Origin: Brasilonema sp. CT11
Lineage (GTDB): Bacteria; Cyanobacteriota; Cyanobacteriia; Cyanobacteriales; Nostocaceae
Direction of reading: 5' to 3'
NCBI RefSeq assembly: GCF_017982655.1
Contig: NZ_JABXYX010000057.1
Coordinates: forward strand, 1-47,737
DNA length: 47,737 nucleotides
Within the stretch, counting starts at the first letter, position 1; each line of letters begins with the position of its first letter. Made by a program: the position numbers and the translations under genes. The notes under the pieces were generated by a model that was given only the letters and a program-made list of their open reading frames with translations, was not told the origin of the DNA and did no database searches. Shown here in pieces: positions 8,136-17,688 of the stretch.

Positions 8136-8927
8136 TTAAACGAATTCTAAGTCAGCAGCAATGCCAAAATGGTCGGAAGGGTACAAAGTGCGGCTTTCCC
8201 GTGCAGGCTGGTTAAGAATGACTTTGCACGAACGTACCCGCAAATGTTGATTGATAAATATGTAGTCTAAGGTACCGCGCCAGGGTCGTAAAGTGCGATT
8301 AGATATTAAGTCCCGTACAAGTTGGCGCAATGCCTTTTTCCAGCTACGGCGAGCAAGAGGTGTAGGACAGGTGTATTCTGGTTCTTGTCCGTGGTACTCA
8401 GCATAAGCTGATGTAAAATGTTGTTTCATCAGCATGATAGCTGGAGTTTGGGGTGTGCCATTAAAATCACCCACTGCGACAATTGGTATGGACGATGGAA
8501 GCTTACTTAGCCAATCAATGAGTAACTGCACTTGTTTTGTACGTTCTGGATGATGACCCGGATACCAGTAATAATGTCCGTTGCAAAACACCAATGGCTG
8601 ACCATCCAAATTAACTTGTACATATTGAGCAACTCGTCCCTGAGTTTGTAAATCCAGAACTGCTTCTTCCACAAATGGGTGGCGACTGAGAATCGCATTT
8701 CCCACCCCGATGTCGCTGATACTTGTTGGACGATTGTCTGGAACTAGATGCACGTATGGCATATCAAGCTTATCAGCAAGCCAAGCAGCTGTGTTTTCTG
8801 GTAGCTTAACTTCCTGTAAAGCAATCAGGTCAGCTTGCTCTGCCTGAAGTCCATCAACTAACAGAGTTCGCCGTTGCTCCCAGTCTGCCATGTCGTACAA
8901 GATGTTGATTGTAAGAAGCTTAACCAT
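8136..8927 (-). CDS. Endonuclease/exonuclease/phosphatase-family protein
   Basis: A 263-residue metal-dependent phosphodiesterase-fold protein. Key positions of the EEP fold are visible: LQEV with E39, VGDFNGTP with D154 and N156, TLDYIFI, and PSDHFGI with D252 and H253 near the end. No signal peptide is seen, so it is probably cytoplasmic. The family spans DNases, sphingomyelinases and inositol phosphatases, and the substrate cannot be read from sequence. It is transcribed from 8927 towards the broken Uma2 gene 40 bp downstream and may once have been co-transcribed with it. ATG start. Confidence 0.88.
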   Translation of the reverse strand: MVKLLTINILYDMADWEQRRTLLVDGLQAEQADLIALQEVKLPENTAAWLADKLDMPYVHLVPDNRPTSISDIGVGNAILSRHPFVEEAVLDLQTQGRVAQYVQVNLDGQPLVFCNGHYYWYPGHHPERTKQVQLLIDWLSKLPSSIPIVAVGDFNGTPQTPAIMLMKQHFTSAYAEYHGQEPEYTCPTPLARRSWKKALRQLVRDLISNRTLRPWRGTLDYIFINQHLRVRSCKVILNQPARESRTLYPSDHFGIAADLEFV

Positions 8928-9169
8928 TTAGTAGTGCCATGAAACGTATTTTATTTGACACTCTTAGGCTCGTGAAAAATTGCTACGCTTACTTCTACAA
9001 ATTTTTGTAGAGATAAATCTTGTGTAATTATACATTTATCAATGCATAATGTCAACTAATGACTCATGACTCATTATTCCTTGATGGTACAAGCTGCCGG
9101 ATAAATTCTTTGGAACTAATCCATAAGTTAAGATCCAAAATTCCCAAAAAAGGGATCTGTCCGTGGAAT

Positions 9170-9203
9170 AAATCCAAAATCTAAAATCTAAAATCCAAAA
9201 TTG
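9170..9203. repeat. Heptameric tandem repeat AAATCYA
   Basis: Four contiguous seven-base units (AAATCCA, AAATCTA, AAATCTA, AAATCCA) are followed by a partial unit, just upstream of the amino acid permease gene. This is a typical cyanobacterial heptamer array. The rest of 8928-9218 shows no gene. Confidence 0.8.
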
Positions 9204-9218
9204 TCTGACTCATGACGT

Positions 9219-10352
9219 ATGGCTGAATATCTCATTTTCTTAACGATTTCTACTTCAATTTTTGCATTGTTTGGTTTGGGGCTGAACTTACAGTGGGGCT
9301 TTACGGGTTTGATTAACTTTGGTCATGTTGCCTTTATGACGCTGGGCGCATACACCACTGTATTGTTAACCTTAAAAGGAGTTCCTTTGGTGCTGTCAGC
9401 AATCATTGGGGCAGTTATCGCAGCGTTGTTGGGTTTGGTAATTGGTTTCTCGACTTTGCGTTTGCGAGAAGATTACCTAGGAATTGTGACTATTGGCGTT
9501 GGCGAACTGATTCGTCTGGTGGTGAATAACCAGGATTTGCCTGTTGGTAATGAGTGGAAAGCTGGAGCATTTGGTGTCCAAAGTTATCCTATACCGTTGG
9601 CAACTCTTGTCCCTAATCTGTTCATCAAACTTTTGTTGATTGGGCTGTTGACGCTACTTGCGCTGATTACTTTATGGCAGTTATGGCGGTGGGTTGGTGT
9701 TTCTAGAGTGTCAAATTCTGCGAAGTCACACAAGAAAGTCGGTAGTAAGCAAGAATTTATATCACACCTAGTTATAGGAGTTTTTTTAGCACTGTTAACA
9801 GTGGCAATTTATATATCTGGTGTTATGGGCTTGTATGACTACAAGGCCACAACAGGTTTGATGTTGGTATCACTTATAGTATTGGCTTTTGTCTTCTGGC
9901 GGTTGGAAATTTTAGTGCGATCGCCTTGGGGTCGAGTTCTCAAAGCTATCCGCGAAGATGAAGAGATTCCCAAAGCTTTAGGAAAAAACGTCTTTTGGTA
10001 TAAACTACAATCACTGATGCTCGGAGGTGCGATCGCAGGAATTGCAGGTGCTTTCATCGCATGGCAACTTAGCGCAATTTACCCAAATAATTTTGAACCG
10101 ATAGAAACTTTCACTGCTTGGATCATCGTCATTTTAGGTGGTTCTGGTAGTAATCTCGGCACAGTCTTGGGTGCAGTGCTTTACTTTATGTACTATGAAG
10201 GTACGCGCAACTTGGATAAAATTCTCCCTATTGATTCAGACCGTTTAAGTGCATTGCGGATTATGATCATCGGTCTGATCTTGATGGTACTGATGATTTG
10301 GCGTCCTCAAGGTATCTTAGGGAAAAAGGAGGAACTCACCCTTGGCAAATAA
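9219..10352 (+). CDS. Branched-chain/neutral amino acid ABC transporter permease (LivM-type)
   Basis: A 377-residue inner-membrane permease with about eight to ten hydrophobic segments. It carries LivM-family text: LNLQWGFTGLINFGHVAFM near residues 23-41, TLRLREDYLGIVTIGVGELIRL, and the ATPase-coupling loop SPWGRVLKAIREDEEIPKALG. It probably forms the channel of an importer for hydrophobic amino acids, like the Nat (N-I) system of Anabaena and Synechocystis. It is slightly longer than enteric LivM because of an insertion around residues 165-190. Its end overlaps the ATPase gene by 11 bp, so the two are translationally coupled. No binding-protein, LivH or LivF gene is adjacent; in cyanobacteria these are commonly scattered. 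Confidence 0.9.
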   Translation: MAEYLIFLTISTSIFALFGLGLNLQWGFTGLINFGHVAFMTLGAYTTVLLTLKGVPLVLSAIIGAVIAALLGLVIGFSTLRLREDYLGIVTIGVGELIRLVVNNQDLPVGNEWKAGAFGVQSYPIPLATLVPNLFIKLLLIGLLTLLALITLWQLWRWVGVSRVSNSAKSHKKVGSKQEFISHLVIGVFLALLTVAIYISGVMGLYDYKATTGLMLVSLIVLAFVFWRLEILVRSPWGRVLKAIREDEEIPKALGKNVFWYKLQSLMLGGAIAGIAGAFIAWQLSAIYPNNFEPIETFTAWIIVILGGSGSNLGTVLGAVLYFMYYEGTRNLDKILPIDSDRLSALRIMIIGLILMVLMIWRPQGILGKKEELTLGK

Positions 10353-11127
10353 CGAGTCATCCCAAATTCCTCTGTTGACTGCAACTGGAGTTTGTAAAAA
10401 CTTTGGTGGTATTAAGGCTGTAGATAACGCCGAAATTCAAGTACCAAGTGGTAGTATCACTGGATTGATTGGTCCTAACGGTGCAGGTAAAACGACATTA
10501 TTTAACTTACTCTCAAATTTCATCCGTCCAGACAAAGGACGAGTCACGTTTGACGGCGAACCGATACAGAACTTGCAGCCACACAAAATTGCCCAGAAGG
10601 GAATGGTACGTACCTTTCAGGTAGCCAGAACTCTGTCGCGGTTGTCGGTGCTAGAAAATATGCTGCTAGCGGGACAAAAACAAACGGGCGAGAAATTTTG
10701 GCAAGTCCAATTCCAACAACCCAAAATTGCCAAAGAACAAAAAGAATTCCAAGAACGAGCACTTTTCCTCTTAGAGTCAGTAGGATTAGCGCACAAAGCA
10801 TATGATTATGCTGGAGGGTTATCTGGCGGACAGCGTAAGTTGCTGGAAATGGGAAGAGCACTGATGACTGAGCCTAAGTTAATATTATTGGATGAACCAG
10901 CCGCTGGGGTAAATCCGAGACTGATTGATGAGATATGCGATCACATTACTGGCTGGAACAACAGTGGCATGACTTTTCTGATCATCGAGCACAATATGGA
11001 CGTGATCATGTCGTTGTGCGATCGCGTTTGGGTGCTAGCTGAAGGACAAAATCTCGCTGACGGAACAGCACAAGAAATTCAGAATCATCCAAAAGTTTTG
11101 GAGGCTTATCTGGGCAAGTCAGCATAG
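10342..11127 (+). CDS. Branched-chain/neutral amino acid ABC transporter ATPase (LivG-type)
   Basis: A 261-residue ATPase energising the permease encoded just upstream. Walker A is GPNGAGKT at residues 44-51, the signature LSGGQRKLLEMGRAL lies near 163, and Walker B LILLDEPAAGVNP follows. The switch histidine is in FLIIEHNMDV. The LivG-specific RTFQ sequence (GMVRTFQVARTLSRLSVLENML) is present. It starts at TTG (10342), supported by AAGGAGG about ten bases upstream inside the permease gene; no ATG or GTG fits as well. It resembles NatA of the cyanobacterial N-I neutral amino acid permease, but I assign no symbol. A hairpin at 11149-11179 may end the transcript. Confidence 0.9.
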   Translation: MANNESSQIPLLTATGVCKNFGGIKAVDNAEIQVPSGSITGLIGPNGAGKTTLFNLLSNFIRPDKGRVTFDGEPIQNLQPHKIAQKGMVRTFQVARTLSRLSVLENMLLAGQKQTGEKFWQVQFQQPKIAKEQKEFQERALFLLESVGLAHKAYDYAGGLSGGQRKLLEMGRALMTEPKLILLDEPAAGVNPRLIDEICDHITGWNNSGMTFLIIEHNMDVIMSLCDRVWVLAEGQNLADGTAQEIQNHPKVLEAYLGKSA

Positions 11128-11148
11128 GAGTATAAGTAGCAAAGTGCG

Positions 11149-11179
11149 ATCGTTCCCAGGCGTTTTGCTTGGGAACGAT
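11149..11179 (+). terminator. Hairpin downstream of amino acid transporter operon
   Basis: A ten-base perfect stem, ATCGTTCCCA (11149-11158) with TGGGAACGAT (11170-11179), sits 21 bp after the ATPase stop. No clear T run follows. The CGTTCCCAGGC core belongs to an interspersed palindrome class also seen near 12321 and 20510, so it may be a repeat serving as a transcript end. Confidence 0.45.
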
Positions 11180-11194
11180 TGTATAAGGATGTCT

Positions 11195-11283
11195 TACCAA
11201 ATCACCCTTCGGGTTCGCCAGATGCCTACGGAGGGAAACCCTCCTGCAGCACTGGACTCACTTTAAGGTTGCCAGATTTGGTA
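11195..11283. mobile_element. 89-bp element with TACCAAATC ends carrying a nested palindromic repeat
   Basis: The ends TACCAAATC (11195-11203) and GATTTGGTA (11275-11283) match those of the 120-bp element at 5244-5363. The interior differs and contains the CTACGGAGGGAAACCCTCC family repeat seen at 4418-4503. No target duplication is obvious. It looks like a MITE-type element holding another repeat. Confidence 0.5.
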
Positions 11284-11359
11284 TTACACACAGAAACTTT
11301 TTTGCCTTTGCGTTTCCGTGTGTAACTCGTCGACTTGTGCTTGAAATCACTGTGATTCT

Positions 11360-11983
11360 TCAAGCATCAACGCGCTTACCATATCTTTGAGTGAATCCCA
11401 AAGCAGATTGAGCAGAGGGTAATGTAGAAGTCGCTGTTTGTGCAGTTAATTGACTCACTGTTATTGGTTGAGTTTCATACTCCGTGCTAGTAATCACCAG
11501 CGGTTTGGTAACGGCTTGAGAAAATGTAGCTTCCTCTGGATTTTTTGTGGAAATGCGTGGCGCAGCCTGTTTAGGACTTGTATTTGCAGTAGATACTGCT
11601 GTTTGAACTTTACTCTCATCTTCGTCTAAGAACCATCTCAGTTGAGAAAGCATCGGACTGGATGGTGAAACTTTCAGCGTGTGAATTTGAGAGTCTTTTT
11701 CCGAAATTTGCTTTTGGAGATTGGACAACTGGTTTTCTAACTCAGAAGATTGACGTAAAGATTTTTGCCATGTCCACAATACAGCACCCGTAAGTCCTAG
11801 TCCAAAACTGAATGCAGCTCCCACTCCTGGAGAAACAAAATCCTTTAGTTCCCCATAGAAAAGTTCTTGCTCTTCTAGTTGGACTTTCACAGGCTTAGAC
11901 CCTTGCAGGGCTAAAAGTAACATAAAAGAGGCAAAAAGCGTGCCTGATATCACTACGGTCGGGAGTAAGATTTTTTTAAGCAT
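11360..11983 (-). CDS. Hypothetical protein with two membrane segments and a coiled coil
   Basis: I do not recognise this 207-residue protein. Residues 5-27 form a membrane segment or uncleaved signal anchor, and GVGAAFSFGLGLTGAVLWTW (about 53-72) forms a second. Between them are about 25 residues rich in charge. Residues 75-105 (SSELENQLSNLQKQISEKDSQIHTL) make a short coiled coil. The rest is Ser/Thr/Gln-rich and probably disordered. The topology suggests both ends on the same side of the membrane. It is convergent with the amino acid transporter genes and has its own ATG start. Function unknown. Confidence 0.65.
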   Translation of the reverse strand: MLKKILLPTVVISGTLFASFMLLLALQGSKPVKVQLEEQELFYGELKDFVSPGVGAAFSFGLGLTGAVLWTWQKSLRQSSELENQLSNLQKQISEKDSQIHTLKVSPSSPMLSQLRWFLDEDESKVQTAVSTANTSPKQAAPRISTKNPEEATFSQAVTKPLVITSTEYETQPITVSQLTAQTATSTLPSAQSALGFTQRYGKRVDA

Positions 11984-12320
11984 AACGAAAGCCTACTGGT
12001 ATCAACGTGTCAAAACAACTTAATCAAAAACCCGTAGCCGTGCTCAAAGGCTGTACCTGCTACCTAAAAAAATTTCAAAATCCGAAATCTAGGCAACAAA
12101 GGGATACGGATTATACTTACGTTCTCATCCAAAGTTAGTAAATTTATGTGCTATATGTTTATAAAGTTTTGATAAAGTATACCCTAATTTTATGAATTTT
12201 TTGTATTGTCAATCTTGTAAATACTTACAAATACGGATAAAGGTATAAAAACATGATTTAGCACTGATATAGGAAAGATAACGCCAATTCTTAAGAACGC
12301 GCGAAGCCTCAAGTCAGGCA

Positions 12321-12341
12321 TTCCCATGCAGAGCATAGGAA
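12321..12341. repeat. Interspersed palindrome in the gap upstream of the coiled-coil gene
   Basis: TTCCCATGC and GCATAGGAA pair across three bases with one mismatch, within text of the GTTCCCATGCAGAGCAT type that recurs in cyanobacterial intergenic DNA. The gap 11984-12358 holds this repeat and A/T-rich DNA. I see no gene in it. Confidence 0.55.
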
Positions 12342-12358
12342 CGAGAGGAGGAAATTGC

Positions 12359-15325
12359 TTACTGAACGGGACGCACAATTGGGGGAGTTGTCGGTTGATT
12401 TTTTTTAAAGATTGCAGCAAGCGCTTGTTCCAAAGTTTCTGCCATGACAATGCGGTTATTGTAGGCAACAACCACCCTTACAAGTGTTGGCAAGCTGTTT
12501 TGTTCAGCTTCTAAATAAAGAGGTTCAACATATAAAAGAGAACGTTCTATCGGAATTACTAACAAATTTCCTTGAATTGCTTTAGAACCTTGGCGATTCC
12601 ACAGAGAAATTTGCTGGGAAATCACTGGATCTTGATTAATCAAAGCTTCAATTTGCTCTGTTCCGTAAACTAACTGCTGCTTGGGAAACTCGTAAAGCAA
12701 CATCTTGCCGTATTCTTGTTTATCGGAACGTGCTGCTAACCAAGCAATTAAATTTGCGCGTTGTACAGGCTTGAAAGGTAGTAGTAGAATGAATTCTTCC
12801 GATTCTGCTTGCGGTAGTTTCATAATCAGGTAGTAAGGCTTTACCTGCTGCTGTTTGCTAGCGTAAATCTCATTGGCAATTTGCCACAAGTCTTCTTGAT
12901 TGTAGAAAACCTGTGGGTCTGTCATGTGATATGTTAGCAATCGCTCAGATTGAATACTAAAAAAGTCTTGTGGATAGCGGATATGACTGCGAAGAGCGAC
13001 TGGCATCTTATCCAAGGGTTTTAGTAATTTGGGGAAGATAGCCCCTAAAGTATGAATAATTGGATCTGTTGGATCAGAAATGTAGAAATTAACACTGCCA
13101 TTGTAGGCATCAATGACAACTTTTACAGAATTACGGATATAGTTAAATTTATTTTTGCCTGGATCAGAATATGGATAGCGATCGCTCGTGGTGTAAGCAT
13201 CAATCATCCAGTAAAGATAAGTCTTGTTACCTTTGATATCTGTTCCTTCGCCATCTGCAGCAACTAAATAAGGATCACTGTCGTAGCGTAAAAAAGGAGC
13301 GATCGCCTGCACTCGTTCTTTGATATTGCGACGAAACAGCAGCTTTGTTTGCGGTGTAAAATTGCGCGTCAACAGCATCTGCCAATCTTTAAGATATTCC
13401 GCAAACACCAATCGCCGCCATATTGCACCAATTGAGATTCCTCCACGTCCATCGTAAACGTTATAAACGTTATCATTCTCGCTGGGAAAGTCTAATTCCT
13501 GAGTTTTTGTCCCCGTCATCACATAATTATTGGTGATTTCGCCATAGTAAATGCGGGGTTGATTAATAGGAACACTTGAGCGAACTGATTCATTCGATAT
13601 CAGCAAAGAACTCTCGTTACCTGTATTAAGTCCAATATCTTTGACGTAGTAGTCAGGTAATCCGCCAGGTGCGACAACATTTACGGGGCTGAGTGTAAAA
13701 CCGTAGCCGTGAGTGTAGATCAGATGTTGGTTTACCCAAGTTTGTGCTAAATCTGGTACATCACCGTAGTCTAATTCTCGCGCTGCGATGATTGTCTGTT
13801 GCTTTTGATTTGTTTGATCTGGTTTGAGGGTGTAGCGATCAATGTCAGCGCCAGGAAACTTGTAGTAAGGTCGAATTTGTTGCAACTGACGGTTAGTTTC
13901 TAGAAGAGGGCGTGTATCCCACAACCGAATGTTGCGAATAGTCAAGTCATTTTCTTGCAAATTAGTTGCAGTTAGTTGACCTCGCGGATCAAAAATTTTT
14001 GCTTCTATTGCATCTAAATTAAAAGCTTCTCTGGTGAGGGTGATAGTACGCTCAATGTATGGGCGTTCACGACTCAATTCATTTGGTTGGACAACAAAGC
14101 GTTGTACTGCTGAGGGTAAAATTTCTCCAGAAACTGCCGCGACAAATATATATAATCCTAGTGCGTAAATGAGTTGAGGTGGATAGAGAATGAGTTTAAA
14201 ACTTGTTTTCTTTGTTCTAGATAAAAGAATTATTCGTAATAGGAGATATATGGCGATCGCCACTGCCAAAATACTCAACCCACTATAAATTGGCAACAAC
14301 ACCTTAACATCGGTGTAACTAGCACCATAGATCACCCCACGAGGGGAATACAAAAGTTTATAGTGTGCAAGCCAATAATGCAGGGCAACTGTTAACATGA
14401 ATAAGCTAGTTAAAGCGTTTAAGTGAAGTCGCTGCGGTGTAGAAAATCCTGTAAATCTTCCTTCACTGAGACTATTTGCCGAACACAAGTAAATGAGCGT
14501 TACTGCGCAGACAGCAAAGAGAAATAGTCCTACTAGCCAAAATGCTAATAATTCCCAAATAGGTAAAGAAAATACGTAAAAGCTAATATCTTTGTGAAAT
14601 AGCGGCTCTGTGCGGTTAAAACTAGTGCTATGAAAAGACTCTAGAACTGTTACCCAATGTGTTGATAACAGAAAACTCAGCAGCAAACAGATCAGGAGTG
14701 CGATCGCCCTCAAGCAAAACTTATAATTAATCACAATTGCAATTGTCAACACCAACAGCAAAATTGACTGCACAATTGGGATGTTAATCTGCTGTATTTG
14801 TATTTGCTGCAACACCTGTTGTAACGAAGGTGTCAATGGCAATTTCTTGGTGGGTAATTGAATATTTGGAAACCACAAATTTAACGCTTGCTGAGCATAG
14901 TAAATAAACACTAACCCCGCCAGCACACTCAATGTGATCACCACTGGCAAGAGCAAGCGCAATCCGAGTTGTGACTTCTCAGTGGCGAGGTGCGAAGTCG
15001 GAATTTTTATATTTGGAATTTGGAATTTTGTTAGCGCAGCGGAACGCAGTCCATTTTGAATTGTTTCGTCCCCTTGTCTGCTTGGGGAATACTTCAACCT
15101 TGAGGTGACAAGAAAATTGCTGAATAAAAAACCCACTGAGGTGAAAAAGACAACTGCCCACACTATTAGTTGCGTTAACAAGCGCAACAAAAATTCTCGT
15201 AAATATCCAACTTCACTAAACCAGAAAATTTCTGCTCCTAGGTGGCAAGTTAAATCAAAAAACAGCCATAGCCCTAATAGCAGGATAATCAGTCGATACC
15301 CTCGTTTGAATAAGCCACCAACCAT
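12359..15325 (-). CDS. UPF0182 family large membrane protein
   Basis: A 988-residue protein. The first ~390 residues hold about seven to eight membrane segments. The remainder is a large soluble, probably periplasmic, domain. UPF0182-type text is present: [67 protein letters not shown] and [15 protein letters not shown]. The family occurs in cyanobacteria and actinobacteria and has no established function. Length is close to the usual 900-1000 residues. The C-terminal end is low in complexity ([10 protein letters not shown]). A 30-nt stretch near 15000 repeats TTTTTATATTTGGAATTTGG-like text inside the cytoplasmic loop, suggesting a small in-frame repeat there. ATG start. Confidence 0.88.
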   Translation of the reverse strand: MVGGLFKRGYRLIILLLGLWLFFDLTCHLGAEIFWFSEVGYLREFLLRLLTQLIVWAVVFFTSVGFLFSNFLVTSRLKYSPSRQGDETIQNGLRSAALTKFQIPNIKIPTSHLATEKSQLGLRLLLPVVITLSVLAGLVFIYYAQQALNLWFPNIQLPTKKLPLTPSLQQVLQQIQIQQINIPIVQSILLLVLTIAIVINYKFCLRAIALLICLLLSFLLSTHWVTVLESFHSTSFNRTEPLFHKDISFYVFSLPIWELLAFWLVGLFLFAVCAVTLIYLCSANSLSEGRFTGFSTPQRLHLNALTSLFMLTVALHYWLAHYKLLYSPRGVIYGASYTDVKVLLPIYSGLSILAVAIAIYLLLRIILLSRTKKTSFKLILYPPQLIYALGLYIFVAAVSGEILPSAVQRFVVQPNELSRERPYIERTITLTREAFNLDAIEAKIFDPRGQLTATNLQENDLTIRNIRLWDTRPLLETNRQLQQIRPYYKFPGADIDRYTLKPDQTNQKQQTIIAARELDYGDVPDLAQTWVNQHLIYTHGYGFTLSPVNVVAPGGLPDYYVKDIGLNTGNESSLLISNESVRSSVPINQPRIYYGEITNNYVMTGTKTQELDFPSENDNVYNVYDGRGGISIGAIWRRLVFAEYLKDWQMLLTRNFTPQTKLLFRRNIKERVQAIAPFLRYDSDPYLVAADGEGTDIKGNKTYLYWMIDAYTTSDRYPYSDPGKNKFNYIRNSVKVVIDAYNGSVNFYISDPTDPIIHTLGAIFPKLLKPLDKMPVALRSHIRYPQDFFSIQSERLLTYHMTDPQVFYNQEDLWQIANEIYASKQQQVKPYYLIMKLPQAESEEFILLLPFKPVQRANLIAWLAARSDKQEYGKMLLYEFPKQQLVYGTEQIEALINQDPVISQQISLWNRQGSKAIQGNLLVIPIERSLLYVEPLYLEAEQNSLPTLVRVVVAYNNRIVMAETLEQALAAIFKKNQPTTPPIVRPVQ

Positions 15326-15468
15326 TAATCTATGACGAACGTCTAATAAGCGTTGATTTTGTGGAACTTAATAATTCCTATCATTTCACATCTTCAATTG
15401 ACACAAAAGCAACAAGGTTGATAAAATTCTGAAAATTTCAACCTGAAAATTAAAAAATAATTTTCTTT

Positions 15469-16143
15469 ATGAGAAAGCAAAACTGTGGTGCTTGGTTAGG
15501 TGGACTGGCATTTATCGGCCTTTCTCCCTTGGTTATTGTGGCTGGACAGACTCGCGCATCAGCTGCTTGTCCGGTTCCAGACTCCATTTCAGATCAAGCT
15601 ACCGTTATTGCGTCGTTCTTGAACTCTGAATGTACAAAACAAACCCTAACCCAAGAAACAACTTATTATCGCTATTACAATAATGATAACACCTATAAAT
15701 TTGGTAGATATTTAACAAGTAATTTTTACGATAGTAGTAATGGTAAAACGACATTAGATGTCATTCAAGAGTTGGCTTTAGCTCAATACTTCGGACCTCC
15801 TCCTAATTTAGCGCAATTGAGAGAAACAGTAACTTTACCAGCAGGCTTAGATGTCTATATCGGTATTGCTGGTCCTCAACCTCCTAATGTTTGCTACCCA
15901 GGTGGTGCCACACAAGCTTTTATAGAAAATACAAGAACTCCAGGTGTCTCATTTGTTTTTGATGGCAATGTACCTGATGGAAGTTCCTTGTCTGCAAATT
16001 GCTATAGTGCTACTGCAGCCAAACCTATTCCCGAACCTTCTCCTCTGTTTGGCATAGGTGTACTCGCAACAATTGGTTTGGCTGCTGCTTTCAATCGCAC
16101 TTTAATAGAGTCTAAAACGAAACAAATAGCAAATAGTTACTAG
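15469..16143 (+). CDS. Exported protein with PEP-CTERM-like sorting tail
   Basis: A 224-residue protein with an N-terminal signal peptide (hydrophobic residues 9-26, likely cleaved after TRASA). The C-terminal tail has the PEP-CTERM layout: PEP at about residues 188-190, a hydrophobic segment GIGVLATIGLAAAF, then a basic/polar end (NRTLIESKTK). In this family the tail is recognised by an exosortase that sends the protein to the cell surface or exopolysaccharide. Four cysteines in the mature part could form disulfides. The central domain is not recognised. No exosortase gene is in this window. ATG start. Confidence 0.75.
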   Translation: MRKQNCGAWLGGLAFIGLSPLVIVAGQTRASAACPVPDSISDQATVIASFLNSECTKQTLTQETTYYRYYNNDNTYKFGRYLTSNFYDSSNGKTTLDVIQELALAQYFGPPPNLAQLRETVTLPAGLDVYIGIAGPQPPNVCYPGGATQAFIENTRTPGVSFVFDGNVPDGSSLSANCYSATAAKPIPEPSPLFGIGVLATIGLAAAFNRTLIESKTKQIANSY

Positions 16144-16257
16144 ATGTGAGAGCGAAAAGAAAGCTACGATCTGAAATACTTAGCACCTGTATGGGTTTGT
16201 GATCTCAACTCATCGGAATGTTGCTTTATTGGCTGCTGCTTGGCACAAGATGACCAC

Positions 16258-16292
16258 AAAAAAACCCCCACAACCATATGTGATTGTAGGGG
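16258..16292 (-). terminator. Terminator-like hairpin facing the minus strand
   Basis: CCCCACAA (16266-16273) pairs with TTGT-A-GGGG (16284-16292), with one bulge. On the minus strand the hairpin is followed by seven T residues. No minus-strand gene lies just upstream of it, since the next gene at 16421 is on the plus strand. It would end an antisense or small RNA starting in 16300-16420 or beyond. Confidence 0.5.
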
Positions 16293-16420
16293 CTTACAAC
16301 TACTATGAACAAGATGTGCGAGGAATTCCCGCCCAAGGATAGCGGGTACATGCGTGCCATCTTTATTTACTTAGGGATGGGTGAACTGGTGTTATGCACT
16401 CTTTAAGGATGAAATCATAA

Positions 16421-17515
16421 ATGAGAGATGCTTTTGATAATATTGAACGCTTCCAAACGTCATTAGATATCCTTCAGCAACAGACAAACTTCCCCGGCGC
16501 TACAGCCGCCTTTATACTTGCTAACGGACAATGCATCGAATTTGCGACTGGCTATGCTGACCAAGAAAATCAAATTGCAATGACATCCGATATGCGAATG
16601 CTCTCAGGCAGTGTGGGTAAGACATTCACATCTGCTGTCGCACTTAGTTTGGTACAAGAGGGCAAGCTAAGCTTGGACATCCCGATTGCGAGATGGTTGG
16701 CACAAGAGGATTGGTTCAGCCGTCTTCCCAATGGGGATAATATCTCACTCCGTATGCTCCTCAACCATAGCAGTGGTTTACCTAACCATAATCACAACAA
16801 GCGCTTCCAAACCACACTCCGAGAAGCATTCAGTGCAGATCCTCCCAATCCTGACTTTTATTTTTCACCCCGACAGTTATTAGAGTTCGTGTTAGATGAT
16901 CAACCTTTATTCCCAGTCGGTCAAGGCTTTGCTTACAGCAATACTGGTTATATTCTCGTTGGTATGCTGATTGAGCAGGTAAGCAACAAGACATATTACG
17001 AGGAACTACAAAAACGTTTCCTCAATCCACTGTCTCTCAACCTTACAGAACCCGCTAATCACCGTGATATTCCTAACCTATCACCGGGGTATCTCAGTCC
17101 AGATAACCGTCTAGGTCTACCAGAGAAAAACATGAGAAATGGTGTATTAGTCTTCCACCCTGCCAATGAATGGACTGATGGTGGTCTGGTCACTAACCCA
17201 AAGGACATCGTTCACTGGGCAAAATGGCTCTATGAGGGCAAAGCGATGGCGGGAGCTTATCTTGACAATCTGTTGACCGCAATTCCCCGCAACGCAGCCG
17301 AGAAGATTGATTACGGGCTTGGTGTCACCATCAGTGAAACTGAGTTTGGGAAAGCTTATGGACACTCCGGCTGGACTCCCGGCTACCAAACCATATTTAA
17401 GTATTTTCCTAAATACAAAGTTGCCATTGCTATGCAGGTTAATACCTCTGAAGACCTGAATATGACAACTTGCCTGGAATTTTTAATCAGAGTTATCCTA
17501 AGAGCAAAAAATTAA
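16421..17515 (+). CDS. Serine hydrolase, class C beta-lactamase / PBP4* fold
   Basis: A 364-residue protein with all three active-site motifs: SVGK (S64, K67), YSN (Y172-N174) and HSG (H315-G317). This places it in the large family of esterases, D-aminopeptidases and carboxypeptidases related to AmpC. No signal peptide is visible, so it is either cytoplasmic or exported by another route, which argues against a periplasmic beta-lactamase role. Substrate unknown. ATG start preceded by AAGGATG, a plausible ribosome site. It stands alone, convergent with hemA. Confidence 0.87.
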   Translation: MRDAFDNIERFQTSLDILQQQTNFPGATAAFILANGQCIEFATGYADQENQIAMTSDMRMLSGSVGKTFTSAVALSLVQEGKLSLDIPIARWLAQEDWFSRLPNGDNISLRMLLNHSSGLPNHNHNKRFQTTLREAFSADPPNPDFYFSPRQLLEFVLDDQPLFPVGQGFAYSNTGYILVGMLIEQVSNKTYYEELQKRFLNPLSLNLTEPANHRDIPNLSPGYLSPDNRLGLPEKNMRNGVLVFHPANEWTDGGLVTNPKDIVHWAKWLYEGKAMAGAYLDNLLTAIPRNAAEKIDYGLGVTISETEFGKAYGHSGWTPGYQTIFKYFPKYKVAIAMQVNTSEDLNMTTCLEFLIRVILRAKN

Positions 17516-17688
17516 AAGCAGCCATACGGTTCTAAGTCATTGAGCAATAGTGCTTTGGGGCTTACTATGCCATCGATTTATGGTAATTAACTATACCTGA
17601 CAATCAGTAGGAACAGGGGTGCAAAAAAGAATTCCCTTTTAAAAGTTCCTCCGCTTCTGTGCATCCCTGTGCCTTGTCCAAGGACTGT

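Noticed and set aside
9000-9060. Possible NtcA box before the amino acid permease gene
   Set aside because: The best match has four bases between GTA and TAC instead of eight.
10544-10861. 105-codon minus-strand frame
   Set aside because: Shadow of the amino acid transporter ATPase gene, whose motifs are complete in the plus frame.
12190-12471. 93-codon minus-strand frame overlapping the UPF0182 gene end
   Set aside because: Overlaps the UPF0182 3' end in another frame and includes an interspersed repeat; no family match.
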